Positions 1 to 8,403 of a stretch of DNA of 64,000 bases are shown here, in pieces. The stretch is taken from contig NZ_CP115920.1 in assembly GCF_040412085.2 (NCBI RefSeq), positions 1,674,001 through 1,738,000 on the forward strand, read 5' to 3'. The notes beneath the pieces were generated by a model. That model saw nothing but the letters and a program-made list of their open reading frames with translations. It had not been told where the DNA came from and ran no database searches. A program made the position numbers and the translations under genes. The number at the start of each line of letters is the position of its first letter. The first letter of the stretch is position 1. The DNA is from Vibrio sp. CB1-14. GTDB lineage: Bacteria; Pseudomonadota; Gammaproteobacteria; Enterobacterales; Vibrionaceae.

Positions 1-1
1 T

Positions 2-994
2 GTGTCTGACCTGAGTTTCATTGAGTTTGCTGTCAAAGATCGAGAGGATAACGCGTTTACTGATGTAATTGAGTCGCTTGGTTTCCAAAAAACGCACAAC
101 CATAAAAGCAAAAATGTTGACCTTTATCAGATAGGGGACATCAATCTGATCTTCAATTACGAGAAGAACAGTAATGCGCAAAGCTACCTTGAAGGACATG
201 GTGAGTCGGTATGTGCCTTGGGCGTCTTGACCAAAGATTCAGACCGATTGGCGGAGTTGGCAAAACGCTATAATAGCCCAGCGATATTCCAGGCGCGCCA
301 GGAAAATGAACTAGACATTCCAACGTTAAAAAGCTCAAGTCAGCTTATGATTCATTTACTGGATGAAAATCATGCCGAGAAATTCTACGACGTTGATTTT
401 GTCGCTGTAGAGCCATCTCTGGCCGTCAATGACAACTTATTACGTATCGACCATATTGGTCAGGTCGTGTCGACGGATACGTTATTGTCGAACCTATTTT
501 TCTACAAATCTATCTTTGGCTTTGTTCCTGAAGAGAGCTTTGATCTACCCGATATTAACGGATTGATTACTAGCCGAACCATCAAAAGTCCGAACGAGAA
601 GATTAAGATTGCACTAAACACAACCAATGCTAAGCGCACGTCCGCGCAGAGGTTTCTTAATGAGTCTAATGGAGCGAGTATCAATCAAGTTGCTTTGGAG
701 TGTAAAGATATATTCAAAGCAGCAGAGAACCTTTCGCCTATCTATCAGCTGAAGATCCCCACCAACTATTATCTCGACATACAAGCACAATACGATCTCG
801 ATGATGGATTGATTGAGAAGCTGAAACACAACAACATTCTGTACACCGAAGATGAAACGGGCAGCTTTTTCCATTTCTATACAAAAGAAGTGAATGGTCT
901 GTTCTTCGAAGTACTGCAGAGAGTTGATGAGTATAAAAAGTATGGTGAGACCAATGCGTTCATTCGTTTAGCGTCTCAGTCGTACAGCGATTAA
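2..994 (+). CDS. VOC/4-hydroxyphenylpyruvate dioxygenase-like protein, probable C-terminal half of a QuiC-type 3-dehydroshikimate dehydratase (5' partial)
   Basis: The 330 visible residues hold two vicinal-oxygen-chelate modules, about 5-130 and 146-310, like 4-hydroxyphenylpyruvate dioxygenase. The ending (FFEVLQR followed by YGxxNAxIRLxxQ) is typical of the C-terminal half of bifunctional sugar-phosphate-isomerase/HPPD-like proteins such as QuiC, which convert 3-dehydroshikimate to protocatechuate. The frame is open to the window edge and starts at a GTG at base 2, so the true start and any isomerase domain probably lie outside. Metal-ligand positions: His151 (HIGQVV) and Glu303 (FFEV) are present, but the middle His of the HPPD QHIAL motif aligns with Gln229 (NQVAL). 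The substrate is therefore uncertain; a stand-alone HPPD-like dioxygenase is the alternative. A terminator lies about 135 nt downstream. Confidence 0.65.
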   Translation: MSDLSFIEFAVKDREDNAFTDVIESLGFQKTHNHKSKNVDLYQIGDINLIFNYEKNSNAQSYLEGHGESVCALGVLTKDSDRLAELAKRYNSPAIFQARQENELDIPTLKSSSQLMIHLLDENHAEKFYDVDFVAVEPSLAVNDNLLRIDHIGQVVSTDTLLSNLFFYKSIFGFVPEESFDLPDINGLITSRTIKSPNEKIKIALNTTNAKRTSAQRFLNESNGASINQVALECKDIFKAAENLSPIYQLKIPTNYYLDIQAQYDLDDGLIEKLKHNNILYTEDETGSFFHFYTKEVNGLFFEVLQRVDEYKKYGETNAFIRLASQSYSD

Positions 995-1128
995 TGCTCT
1001 TGTGACAGCGAATAAATAAGGGTTGATTAGTGACGTTTCTCGGTTGCTGGTCAATTGTTATAAATCTCTCGTCAGTCAACAATTGTTTCGTCAAATAATG
1101 TATGTAGATAGAACAAGGTCTGATTCTA

Positions 1129-1157
1129 AAGCCAACTCGGAAAGAGTTGGCTTTTTT
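1129..1157 (+). terminator. Intrinsic terminator downstream of the VOC/HPPD-like gene
   Basis: A perfect 10-bp stem (AAGCCAACTC / GAGTTGGCTT) with a GGAAA loop is followed by a run of T. It lies 135 nt after the stop codon and before the amidohydrolase gene, so it separates the two units. Confidence 0.85.
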
Positions 1158-1288
1158 ACATCCTCGAAGAAGTAGTTACTGTCGAGTTTGCGCTCTATTG
1201 GTGTCGTCAAATGGCCATTTCTGTGTTCGGTGTGCGTTTATGATGAGTGCATCAGCTAACAATGCTCAACAGAAACGAGGAACACGAC

Positions 1289-2404
1289 ATGAAAAAGCTA
1301 ATTACTAACGCGAACGTTTTTAATGGTACTGATGACAAGCTTATCGAGAACGTATCGGTTCTTATTGAAGACAACCTGATTACTCAAATTGGCGACGTCG
1401 ACCCATCGATCGCTGACGAAATTATTGATGCGAAGGGCGGGATCGTGATGCCTGGGCTAATCGATGCTCACGTTCACATCACGTTATCTGCGGGCTTTAC
1501 AACGCTTGATGCAATGACAAGAGAAGAGATTGCTATCCGTTCAGCGAAAATATCTCAAGAAATGCTGATGCGAGGGTTTACGACTTGTCGAGATGTTGGT
1601 GGCAATACGCTTGGTCTTAAAAACGCCATTGATAGCGGATACGCAACAGGCCCCCGAATTCTGCCATCTCAAGCGGCAATTTCTCAAACTTGTGGCCATT
1701 CAGACTATCGCCAAAATCAAGCGCAAGAGCGCCTAGCTAACGGACATGAAGACTCGCCTTTGATGAAAACAGGTACTTTCAAAGCAGCGGTAGAAGCGGC
1801 ATCTGACTATGGCACTTATGTAGCAGCGCACATCCACACCATTCCGGCAATGAAAAGAGCAGCCGAAGCTGGAGTTAAGTGCTTTGAGCACGCCACGATT
1901 ATGGATGACGAAGTTGCCCAGATCATCAAAGAGAAAGGGATTTGGGTTGTACCGTCTTACTTCACGTCATCTTTGATTGCTGAGCGCAAAATTCCGCTAC
2001 CTAACGAAGAGACGTATCGTAAGACCGAGCGCGTTGGCAAGGCGATGTTTAAGTCAGCCGATTTGATTAAGAAGTACCAAATCGAAAACTTGGCGTTTGG
2101 CACTGACTGTGTGGGCGCATCGAATGTCCATGAAACTCAGATGCAAGAGCTAGGAGCAATTGAAAAGACGTTCGACACTATTACAGCTCTACGCATGGCA
2201 ACATCAAACTGTGGACGACTGTTCGAAATGTCTACCTATCAGCACCCATACCAAGAAGGTAAGCTGGGACAAATCGTGGAAGGGGCGTATGCCGACCTTT
2301 TAATTATCGATGGCAACCCGTTGGAAGGTGTTGAGTGTGTGATGAGCGATGAGGCTAAGAAAGTGATTATGAAAGACGGTGATATATACAAAAACACGCT
2401 GTAG
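1289..2404 (+). CDS. Amidohydrolase-family protein (Xaa-Pro dipeptidase-like), apparently lacking an internal active-site segment
   Basis: The 371-residue protein belongs to the metal-dependent amidohydrolase superfamily, in the group that includes prolidase-like and imidazolonepropionase-like enzymes. It has the strand-1 metal motif HVH (DAHVHI), later metal His residues (AAHIH, FEHAT), the metal-binding Asp region (FGTDC) and a typical C-terminal beta-sandwich ending (GxxADLLIIDGNPL). The ATG at 1289 is chosen because GAGGA lies just upstream; an in-frame upstream start at 1247 has none. Family members are usually about 400-430 residues. The stretch between the GHSDYR motif and the AAHIH motif is short, and the conserved segment with the carboxylated lysine (IKIMATGG-like) is not visible. 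The protein may be inactive or altered. It is monocistronic, with its own terminator. Confidence 0.75.
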   Translation: MKKLITNANVFNGTDDKLIENVSVLIEDNLITQIGDVDPSIADEIIDAKGGIVMPGLIDAHVHITLSAGFTTLDAMTREEIAIRSAKISQEMLMRGFTTCRDVGGNTLGLKNAIDSGYATGPRILPSQAAISQTCGHSDYRQNQAQERLANGHEDSPLMKTGTFKAAVEAASDYGTYVAAHIHTIPAMKRAAEAGVKCFEHATIMDDEVAQIIKEKGIWVVPSYFTSSLIAERKIPLPNEETYRKTERVGKAMFKSADLIKKYQIENLAFGTDCVGASNVHETQMQELGAIEKTFDTITALRMATSNCGRLFEMSTYQHPYQEGKLGQIVEGAYADLLIIDGNPLEGVECVMSDEAKKVIMKDGDIYKNTL

Positions 2405-2415
2405 TGATGAGAGAG

Positions 2416-2439
2416 AAAAGAGCCAGTGTGGCTCTTTTT
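2416..2439 (+). terminator. Intrinsic terminator of the amidohydrolase gene
   Basis: A stem of AAAAGAGCCA paired with TGGCTCTTTT around a GTG loop ends in a T run, 11 nt after the stop codon. Confidence 0.85.
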
Positions 2440-2581
2440 CGTTAACTGTACGAATTCAGAGGTAGTTTGAAACTATACGATTGAACAGCTAGAACTAGTT
2501 TCCTCACAAAGCTATTCTGTATTTCCGGCACTCTATATAGTAACAAGAGGTTAAGAGAGTTTTGCTCCCTTTTAAAACGGT

Positions 2582-2612
2582 GAAACCCCGATGTTGGTAG
2601 CATCGGGGTTTC
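2582..2612. terminator. Stem-loop between the amidohydrolase and rplY, likely rplY terminator
   Basis: A 12-bp perfect stem (GAAACCCCGATG / CATCGGGGTTTC) lies 90 nt beyond the rplY stop. On the minus strand it is followed by CGTTTTAAAA, a weak T tract; on the plus strand by AATTTTC. It most likely ends the minus-strand rplY transcript and may also act on the plus strand. Confidence 0.65.
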
Positions 2613-2701
2613 GAATTTTCTAAAATTCTTGGTTGGTAAGGCCGAGAATCTTTCTATGCATAAGGTTTGGATTAAATCCGATTAATTCCTTGGTAGGGGA
2701 A

Positions 2702-2980
2702 TTAGATACGGATGAAGTCCATGTGCTCAACTTTTGGCTTGAACGCGTGACGTTGAACGTCTTGTGGCTTAACCTTAACTTCTTCGCCAGCAACCACTAG
2801 AGTGATGCCTTCGTAGAATTCTGGCTTGTCCATTTGGTTTACGATGTCATCGTGGTTTAGAGCAACTGATAGAGGTGCTGCTTCACCACCGTAAACGATT
2901 GCTGGGAATTGACCAGCGTGACGTAGGCGGCGGCTCGCACCCTTACCTAGTTCAGTACGTACTACTGCTTCGAATTTCAT
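2702..2980 (-). CDS. rplY: 50S ribosomal protein L25
   Basis: The 92-residue protein starts [20 protein letters not shown] and matches the short, single-domain L25 of gammaproteobacteria (about 94 residues in E. coli). L25 binds 5S rRNA in the large ribosomal subunit. An upstream in-frame TTG/GTG-type extension to 3040 exists, but the ATG at 2980 is preceded by a GAGAG ribosome-binding site and gives the family N-terminus. It lies downstream of a two-component operon on the same strand, with a 161-nt gap that probably holds its own promoter. The neighbourhood rplY, radD, rsuA, bcr is also known from E. coli. Confidence 0.97.
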   Translation of the reverse strand: MKFEAVVRTELGKGASRRLRHAGQFPAIVYGGEAAPLSVALNHDDIVNQMDKPEFYEGITLVVAGEEVKVKPQDVQRHAFKPKVEHMDFIRI

Positions 2981-3141
2981 AGTTTTTACTCTCAAAATAG
3001 TAAAATTAACAAATACGTTTTGACATAGCGACCTAGTCAAAACTTAAATCGTTTTAAGGGATCGTAAAGATACTCTCAAAACGAGCGCGGATACTAACAT
3101 CCATACTGGGGCTCGGCAATAGCAAATTGCTTATATCTCTA

Positions 3142-4509
3142 CTATTTTTCGCCCTTTGCGCGCTTTAGCTTAAGAACTGCGCGCAATCCGCCCATTTTAC
3201 TCTCTCCAAGCTCTAGTTGGCCACGATAACTGTGCGCCATTTCAGAGACAATATTAAGTCCAAGACCCGTGCCAGGTGTGCTTTCATCCAGGCGAACGCC
3301 GCGTTTGGTGACTTCTCGGCATTGCTCTGCTGGAATGCCCGGCCCGTCGTCTTCGATGATGAGTTCGACTTCAGAGTCGTCAATATCATTTGAGTGAACT
3401 CGAATTATACTGTTGCCCCACTTGTAAGCGTTCTCTAGTAGGTTGCCAAGCATCTCATCTAAGTCGGCTTTTTCTACAGCGACTTCCAAATCGGTATCCA
3501 GCTCGCTAATAAGAGCAATCTCTCGTTCGGCAAAGACCTTGTCAAAGGCGAGTGAGATAGCATCGACGCGCTCGCTAGGTGAAGATTTCACTGCGAGGAT
3601 GTTCATCGCACCCGCCATACGTGCACGACCTAAGTGGTAATCAATCTGCGCTTGGATTTGAGCGATTTGTGGCTCCAACTTAGCACGGTCTTCAGCAGAT
3701 AAGCTTTCAAGCTCGTTCTTGAGCACAGATAGCGGCGTTTTAAGTGCGTGTGATAGGTTGCCTGCATGATGCCTTGCTCGTTCAAGAAGCTCCTGATAGT
3801 GAAAGAGTAGGGCATTAAGGTCTTTTACCAGCGGCGCGATCTCTTTAGGGTATTGCTCGTCTAATGAGTGCTGTTCGGCAGCCCTTAGACTTTGTAGCTC
3901 ACGTTGCATTTTCCCTAGTGGACGCAAAGACCAGCTCACCTGGCCAATGATGAGTGCCAATATACCGAAGACCATAACCCCAAGAATGAGCCAGAGCTCA
4001 CCGGTAAGAGACTCTAGTGTATCATCAATAGGATCTTCATCTTGGCCGATAATAATAGTGACACCGTCACTTGCCTCTGGCAAAAACAAAGTACGCCTTA
4101 TCGTGATGAGCTTTTCATCTTTGGCGCCAAAGTAATGGGGCTGTTTGTCTTTACCTTTGGTACGCAGTGTTTGATCCCAAAGAGAACGTGAGCGCAGGGT
4201 GTCTTGCTTGGTTTCAATTTGCCAGTAGAGACCACTGTATGGCTGAGTGAAGCGAGGATCGGAAAGTTGAGCCGAAAGAATAAGTTGACCTTTGTCGTCG
4301 ACCTCGAGGTTGGCGGCAATTTCATCCATGGCATGACCAAGTTGAACTTCGAGATCACTGATTAGGTAATCTCGAACTAACCCAGGAATGGATACGCCAG
4401 CGGCAATTGTCATCGCGGAGAGCCACAGCGTCGCTGCGAGCAATAGACGAGTTTTGAGACTGAGCTTTTTGGCTCCCTTGCGTAGTCTCTCTTTGGAAAG
4501 ATTAGGCAT
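3142..4509 (-). CDS. dbfS: Sensor histidine kinase, DbfS/PhoQ-like
   Basis: This 455-residue inner-membrane kinase has a transmembrane segment at about 20-42, a periplasmic sensor domain at about 43-170, a second membrane segment at about 171-193 and a HAMP-like linker. The dimerisation/phosphoacceptor box holds His254 (NLSHALKTPL). The HATPase domain has the N box (Asn356/Asn360), DDGPGIP (387-393) and GTGLGL (413-418). It overlaps the upstream response regulator gene by 8 nt, so the two are translationally coupled. The position next to rplY and downstream of a PepSY gene matches, from memory, V. cholerae VC1639 (DbfS), which controls biofilm dispersal; orthology is inferred from architecture and synteny. 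PhoQ- or QseC-like kinases are the alternative family label. Confidence 0.8.
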   Translation of the reverse strand: MPNLSKERLRKGAKKLSLKTRLLLAATLWLSAMTIAAGVSIPGLVRDYLISDLEVQLGHAMDEIAANLEVDDKGQLILSAQLSDPRFTQPYSGLYWQIETKQDTLRSRSLWDQTLRTKGKDKQPHYFGAKDEKLITIRRTLFLPEASDGVTIIIGQDEDPIDDTLESLTGELWLILGVMVFGILALIIGQVSWSLRPLGKMQRELQSLRAAEQHSLDEQYPKEIAPLVKDLNALLFHYQELLERARHHAGNLSHALKTPLSVLKNELESLSAEDRAKLEPQIAQIQAQIDYHLGRARMAGAMNILAVKSSPSERVDAISLAFDKVFAEREIALISELDTDLEVAVEKADLDEMLGNLLENAYKWGNSIIRVHSNDIDDSEVELIIEDDGPGIPAEQCREVTKRGVRLDESTPGTGLGLNIVSEMAHSYRGQLELGESKMGGLRAVLKLKRAKGEK

Positions 4510-5158
4510 TCAATTGATACCCGAGTCCTCGAACGGTTCTTATGACATTTGGAGCGATCTTTTTACGGATGCGTCCGATGAAGACTTCAATCGTATTGGA
4601 GTCGCGATCAAAATCTTGTTTGTAAATATGCTCGACCAGTTCAGTACGGGAAATGACTTTGTCGGCATTATGCATAAAGTAAGCAACAACTTTGTACTCA
4701 AGTGCCGTGAGACTCACTGCACTGCCTTGCCAAATGACTTTAGACGTTCGTGTATCTAGGCTCAGATCGCCAATTTGCATCAGTGGAGAGGCGTTACCCG
4801 AGGCGCGGCGCAGCTGTGCACGGATACGGGCGATGAGTTCAATCATTTCAAATGGTTTGGTGAGGTAGTCGTCTGCACCTGCGTTAAGGCCTTCAACGCG
4901 TTGTGTAAGTGTGTCACGAGCGCTAAGGATTACGACTGGCGTGTTAATGCCTTCATCTCGAATACCTTTTAACACTGTTAGGCCATCGATTTTAGGAAGC
5001 CCTAGGTCGAGAACAATCGCATCCCAATCTTCAGACGTAGCGCGATAAAGTGCATCAATACCATCTAGAGCCAGCTCAGGTACCCAGCCTGCGCTTTCAA
5101 GAGTTTCTAAGATTTGTTCACCCAATCTTGGTTCATCTTCAACAACAAGAATCTTCAT
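4502..5158 (-). CDS. dbfR: OmpR-family response regulator, DbfR-like
   Basis: The 218-residue protein has an N-terminal receiver (acidic pocket VVEDE at 5-9, phosphoacceptor Asp51 in VLDLGLPK, Ser79, Lys101 in LTKPF) and a C-terminal winged-helix DNA-binding domain (about 125-217, ending RTVRGLGYQL). It follows the PepSY gene after 33 nt and overlaps the kinase gene by 8 nt, so all three probably form one operon with this protein as the kinase target. Its position fits V. cholerae VC1638 (DbfR), recalled from memory as a biofilm-dispersal repressor system; a generic PhoP/QseB-like role is the fallback. Confidence 0.85.
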   Translation of the reverse strand: MKILVVEDEPRLGEQILETLESAGWVPELALDGIDALYRATSEDWDAIVLDLGLPKIDGLTVLKGIRDEGINTPVVILSARDTLTQRVEGLNAGADDYLTKPFEMIELIARIRAQLRRASGNASPLMQIGDLSLDTRTSKVIWQGSAVSLTALEYKVVAYFMHNADKVISRTELVEHIYKQDFDRDSNTIEVFIGRIRKKIAPNVIRTVRGLGYQLNA

Positions 5159-5191
5159 TATCTTTCTCTTTTATTTATAGTTGCTTGCGAT

Positions 5192-5614
5192 TTATTTTTT
5201 GATAACTCGTTGTAGATTATGGCCTTTGATCTCCATCATCTCCAGTGTCGTTGCATTGTATTCGACTTTTATAACGTCTTGATCATGCAAGAGCTTGAGC
5301 TCGTATATCCATTCGTTATCATCTTCTTCAAGCTCGACTTTTATCACGCGACCGTTGAGATCGTTTTCAACCGTCGCAAATAGCTCTGAGAAAGGTTTGA
5401 TAAGACCTTGTTGAACGGCATCAAAGACTTCGTCTTGATCTTCATCGAACTCTACGCGAGTATCACCCGTTTCTACATCTTGGACTAACTCGTGACCGCT
5501 CTGTTTATTAGCAGCTTGGTCGTCAGAGAAAAAGCCTGCGTTTGCCGTTAAAGGTACGACTAGCGAGGCTGAAAGAGCGAGTGTGGCAAAGATTTTATTT
5601 ACTGGGTAAGGCAT
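5192..5614 (-). CDS. Periplasmic PepSY-domain protein of the two-component operon
   Basis: The 140-residue protein has a Sec signal peptide (about 1-26, cleavage near ANA-GF) followed by an acidic linker and a C-terminal PepSY-like domain (about 65-138, with VIKVELEEDDNEWIYELKLL). PepSY proteins usually bind or inhibit an envelope partner. It is the first gene of the operon with the response regulator and sensor kinase, so a role in modulating the periplasmic sensor is likely. The corresponding V. cholerae gene, VC1637 by order, has I believe been called DbfQ; the symbol is not assigned here because I cannot confirm it. Its start lies 72 nt downstream of the radD stop. Confidence 0.8.
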   Translation of the reverse strand: MPYPVNKIFATLALSASLVVPLTANAGFFSDDQAANKQSGHELVQDVETGDTRVEFDEDQDEVFDAVQQGLIKPFSELFATVENDLNGRVIKVELEEDDNEWIYELKLLHDQDVIKVEYNATTLEMMEIKGHNLQRVIKK

Positions 5615-5686
5615 AGCAAGATCTCAGCGTTATCAAACATGGTATTAATATAAAGGGCGAAATATGAATCAAACCTGAACAGGTTT

Positions 5687-7423
5687 TCAGTTTAATTCAT
5701 CATCGAATACTTTATCGCGCATTTTCCAGAAACGGCCACTTTTACGAGCAATGACAAAAGCGGGCAATCTAAACCTGTGCTGATTGTTTACCACTTTAGT
5801 TGGCGAGGTGGCGTCAAACTCACGATGCTTATCCGCCAAATGCGGGCGCACGAATTTAGATAAAAAGGTCTGTTTTTGCTTTTTGGTGCTCAAAGACCAG
5901 AACTCACTCACCTGAGCATCGTTGTCGCCAATGTAATTAACACGCAGACTGCTTTTGCCTTTGTCATCCTTATGAACTTGCAGGTTCATGTCGACGCACT
6001 CGAAGACTAATGCGTCTTTAAGGTTGAGCGCCTCTTTGAGTTTTTTATCTGGGTCGACCAAGGTAGCGTCGCACTCGTGACAAATTCGAGCGGCAATGTC
6101 GTTATCTGCGCCACATTCAGAGCAGTATTTGGCTCTGAATCGATAGTCGCAGTGTTCACGCTCACCAGTCTCTTCATCGGTAAAGTAGCCTTGGCATTTG
6201 CGGCCAAAGTGCTCAATTAAAAAACCGTTGGCATCGAGTTTACCCCAAAAGTCATTGTTAAAGCCGCAGGCAGGGCAGGGGATGGTAATGATTTCCGAGT
6301 CTGAATCGGGTTTTGGGTTGCCAACTTCAGGTTGATAGAGATCGTATGTGTTTCCTGCATAATCGAGTACTAAACATTCCGTTTTTCCATCAGAAAGGCG
6401 AAGGCCACGGCCAACAATTTGCTGATACAGACTGACGGATTCAGTTGGACGCAGTATCGCAATTAAATCGACATGCGGCGCATCAAAGCCTGTGGTTAGT
6501 ACGGATACGTTGACCAAGAATTTGATTTCTCGCTGTTTGAAGCGGGTTATGATGTCGTCGCGCTCGGGCGTTGGTGTATCGCCTATGACGATTTGACTGG
6601 CTTGTTCTGGCAGCAGCGAAAGGATCTCTTGTGCGTGACGCACCGTTGCGGCAAAAATCATCACGCCTTGCTTATCTTCACTGTAGCGGATGATCTGCTC
6701 CACAATCTGAGGCGTCGCGCGCTTGGACTGCTCAATCACCAAGTCCATTTCCGACTCCTTGTATTTACCCATGCTGGTGGGCTTTAACTGAGAGAAGTCG
6801 TAGCTCAGTACTGGAGCATCAATGAGTTTTGCAGGGGTAAGGAATCCTTCATCCAAAAGGTACTGAATCGGAAGTTCAAAAATACAGTCTTTGAAGAAGC
6901 GCGGCTCATCGCTACGCACCAAGCCTTTGGTGTGATATTGGTAAATCCAGCCGACACCAAGGCGATATGGGGTCGCGGTCAGTCCAAGTATTTTTATGCC
7001 AGGGTTAATATCGCATAAATGACTGATGACTTTTTGGTAGCTCGATGTTTTGGTCTCTGGCACGCGGTGGCATTCATCGATGACCAGCAATGAGAACTGA
7101 TTGGCGAATGCATCAAGGTTTCTCACCACAGATTGTACTGAAGCGAAGACGACTTGTTCGGAGGTTTCTTTGCGCCCGAGACCCGCTGAGAATATCGACC
7201 CTTTCAGGCCGTAGCCTTCATATTTTGCGTGGTTTTGCTCCACTAACTCTTTAACGTGGGCGAGCACGAGTACTCGACCGCGTGCAAGGCGAGCGAGCTC
7301 AGCAATGACCAAGCTTTTACCGGCGCCTGTTGGGAGCACGATGACAGCTGGGGTGTCATTTTTGCGGAAATAATGGATAACGGCTTTAACGGAGTCGGCT
7401 TGATAAGGTCGAAGCGTGTACAT
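5687..7423 (-). CDS. radD: RadD-like superfamily 2 DNA helicase/repair protein
   Basis: The 578-residue protein matches RadD (YejH) in length, order and context. Walker A is LPTGAGKS (30-37), Walker B is DECH (116-119), motif III-like is LTATPYR (148-154), and motif VI is QQIVGRGLR (334-342). The C-terminal part has paired cysteines (C383/C386, C410/C425, C434/C437, C448/C451) expected to form zinc ribbons. RadD acts with RecA and SSB in double-strand break repair and recombination. It is divergent from rsuA with only 70 nt between the starts, the same arrangement as in E. coli. Confidence 0.93.
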   Translation of the reverse strand: MYTLRPYQADSVKAVIHYFRKNDTPAVIVLPTGAGKSLVIAELARLARGRVLVLAHVKELVEQNHAKYEGYGLKGSIFSAGLGRKETSEQVVFASVQSVVRNLDAFANQFSLLVIDECHRVPETKTSSYQKVISHLCDINPGIKILGLTATPYRLGVGWIYQYHTKGLVRSDEPRFFKDCIFELPIQYLLDEGFLTPAKLIDAPVLSYDFSQLKPTSMGKYKESEMDLVIEQSKRATPQIVEQIIRYSEDKQGVMIFAATVRHAQEILSLLPEQASQIVIGDTPTPERDDIITRFKQREIKFLVNVSVLTTGFDAPHVDLIAILRPTESVSLYQQIVGRGLRLSDGKTECLVLDYAGNTYDLYQPEVGNPKPDSDSEIITIPCPACGFNNDFWGKLDANGFLIEHFGRKCQGYFTDEETGEREHCDYRFRAKYCSECGADNDIAARICHECDATLVDPDKKLKEALNLKDALVFECVDMNLQVHKDDKGKSSLRVNYIGDNDAQVSEFWSLSTKKQKQTFLSKFVRPHLADKHREFDATSPTKVVNNQHRFRLPAFVIARKSGRFWKMRDKVFDDELN

Positions 7424-7460
7424 ACGGCTCAGTTTTACTCTACATTTTGAAAAACCCCTC

Positions 7461-7466
7461 TATAAT
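7461..7466 (+). promoter_or_regulatory. Candidate -10 element for rsuA
   Basis: A TATAAT hexamer lies 28 nt upstream of the rsuA ATG in the 70-nt radD/rsuA divergent region. No convincing -35 is seen at the standard spacing; CTACAT at 7440-7445 is the nearest candidate. Confidence 0.35.
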
Positions 7467-7493
7467 ACCCCACGAAATGAAAACGAGGTATTC

Positions 7494-8192
7494 ATGCGTT
7501 TAGATAAGTTTTTGTGTGACGCGTTAGGCGCTACACGTAAAGAAGCCACAAGAATCATCAAGTCAGGTGACGTGACTGTTGATGGCGTGATTCAAAAGAG
7601 TGGTGCAATCAAGGTAACAGAAGAGAGCTGTGTTGAGTGGCAAGATCGTGAGGTGCGTATGCAAGGGCCTCGCTACATCATGTTATTTAAGCCTGATGGT
7701 TTTGTTTGCTCTCATGAAGATGGTTTTAACCACACGGCCTTTGTGCTGCTTGATGAAGTGAAAATGGAAAATCTCCACTTTGCTGGTCGATTGGACGTGG
7801 ATACTACCGGCCTGGTGTTAATTACCGATGATGGTCAGTGGTCACACAGAATTACATCGCCAAAACACAAGTGTGCTAAGACTTATCGCGTGTGGTTGGC
7901 CGATCCTGTTCAGCCAAACTATCAGCAAGCGTTTGAAGAAGGCATCGAGCTTAGAAACGAAAAAGCGCCAACCCTTCCAGCGCAGCTTGAAATCATCGAT
8001 GATAACGAAGTGTTATTGACTATTCATGAAGGCAAATACCATCAAGTTAAGCGCATGTTTGCGGCACTTGGCAACAAGGTTGAAGGTCTTCATCGTGAGA
8101 GTGTGGGTGAAATTGTTTTGGATGAGATGCTTGAGCCGGGCGAGTATCGTTATCTCACTCAAGAAGAAATTGACTCAGTCTGGAAAAAGTAA
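7494..8192 (+). CDS. rsuA: 16S rRNA pseudouridine(516) synthase RsuA
   Basis: The 232-residue protein has an N-terminal S4 RNA-binding domain (about 1-45, MRLDKFLCDALGATRKEA) and a pseudouridine synthase domain with the RluB/E/F-RsuA motif GRLDVDTTGL, in which Asp101 is the expected catalytic residue. RsuA modifies U516 of 16S rRNA. The ATG at 7494 follows GAGG and gives the family N-terminus and a length equal to the E. coli protein (231); the frame is open upstream to 7416, which would overlap radD. The next gene, bcr, starts 211 nt later. Confidence 0.95.
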   Translation: MRLDKFLCDALGATRKEATRIIKSGDVTVDGVIQKSGAIKVTEESCVEWQDREVRMQGPRYIMLFKPDGFVCSHEDGFNHTAFVLLDEVKMENLHFAGRLDVDTTGLVLITDDGQWSHRITSPKHKCAKTYRVWLADPVQPNYQQAFEEGIELRNEKAPTLPAQLEIIDDNEVLLTIHEGKYHQVKRMFAALGNKVEGLHRESVGEIVLDEMLEPGEYRYLTQEEIDSVWKK

Positions 8193-8403
8193 TACTAATA
8201 GTTTGATTTATAAGTTTAGATTCATTTTGTGAACACAGTGGCTGTGAGCCCCTAATCTAATCAGTGCATAGCAGACTGCGCTTTGTGCTGACGACCTTCC
8301 TATTCTCGCAGCCAGTTTCACAACCAACCTCACTCAACGGGACGTTGAGTAAAACATGAGCATAAAAGCAAGGAATGCGGCTCATCGACGTTTTAGGAGC
8401 GAT

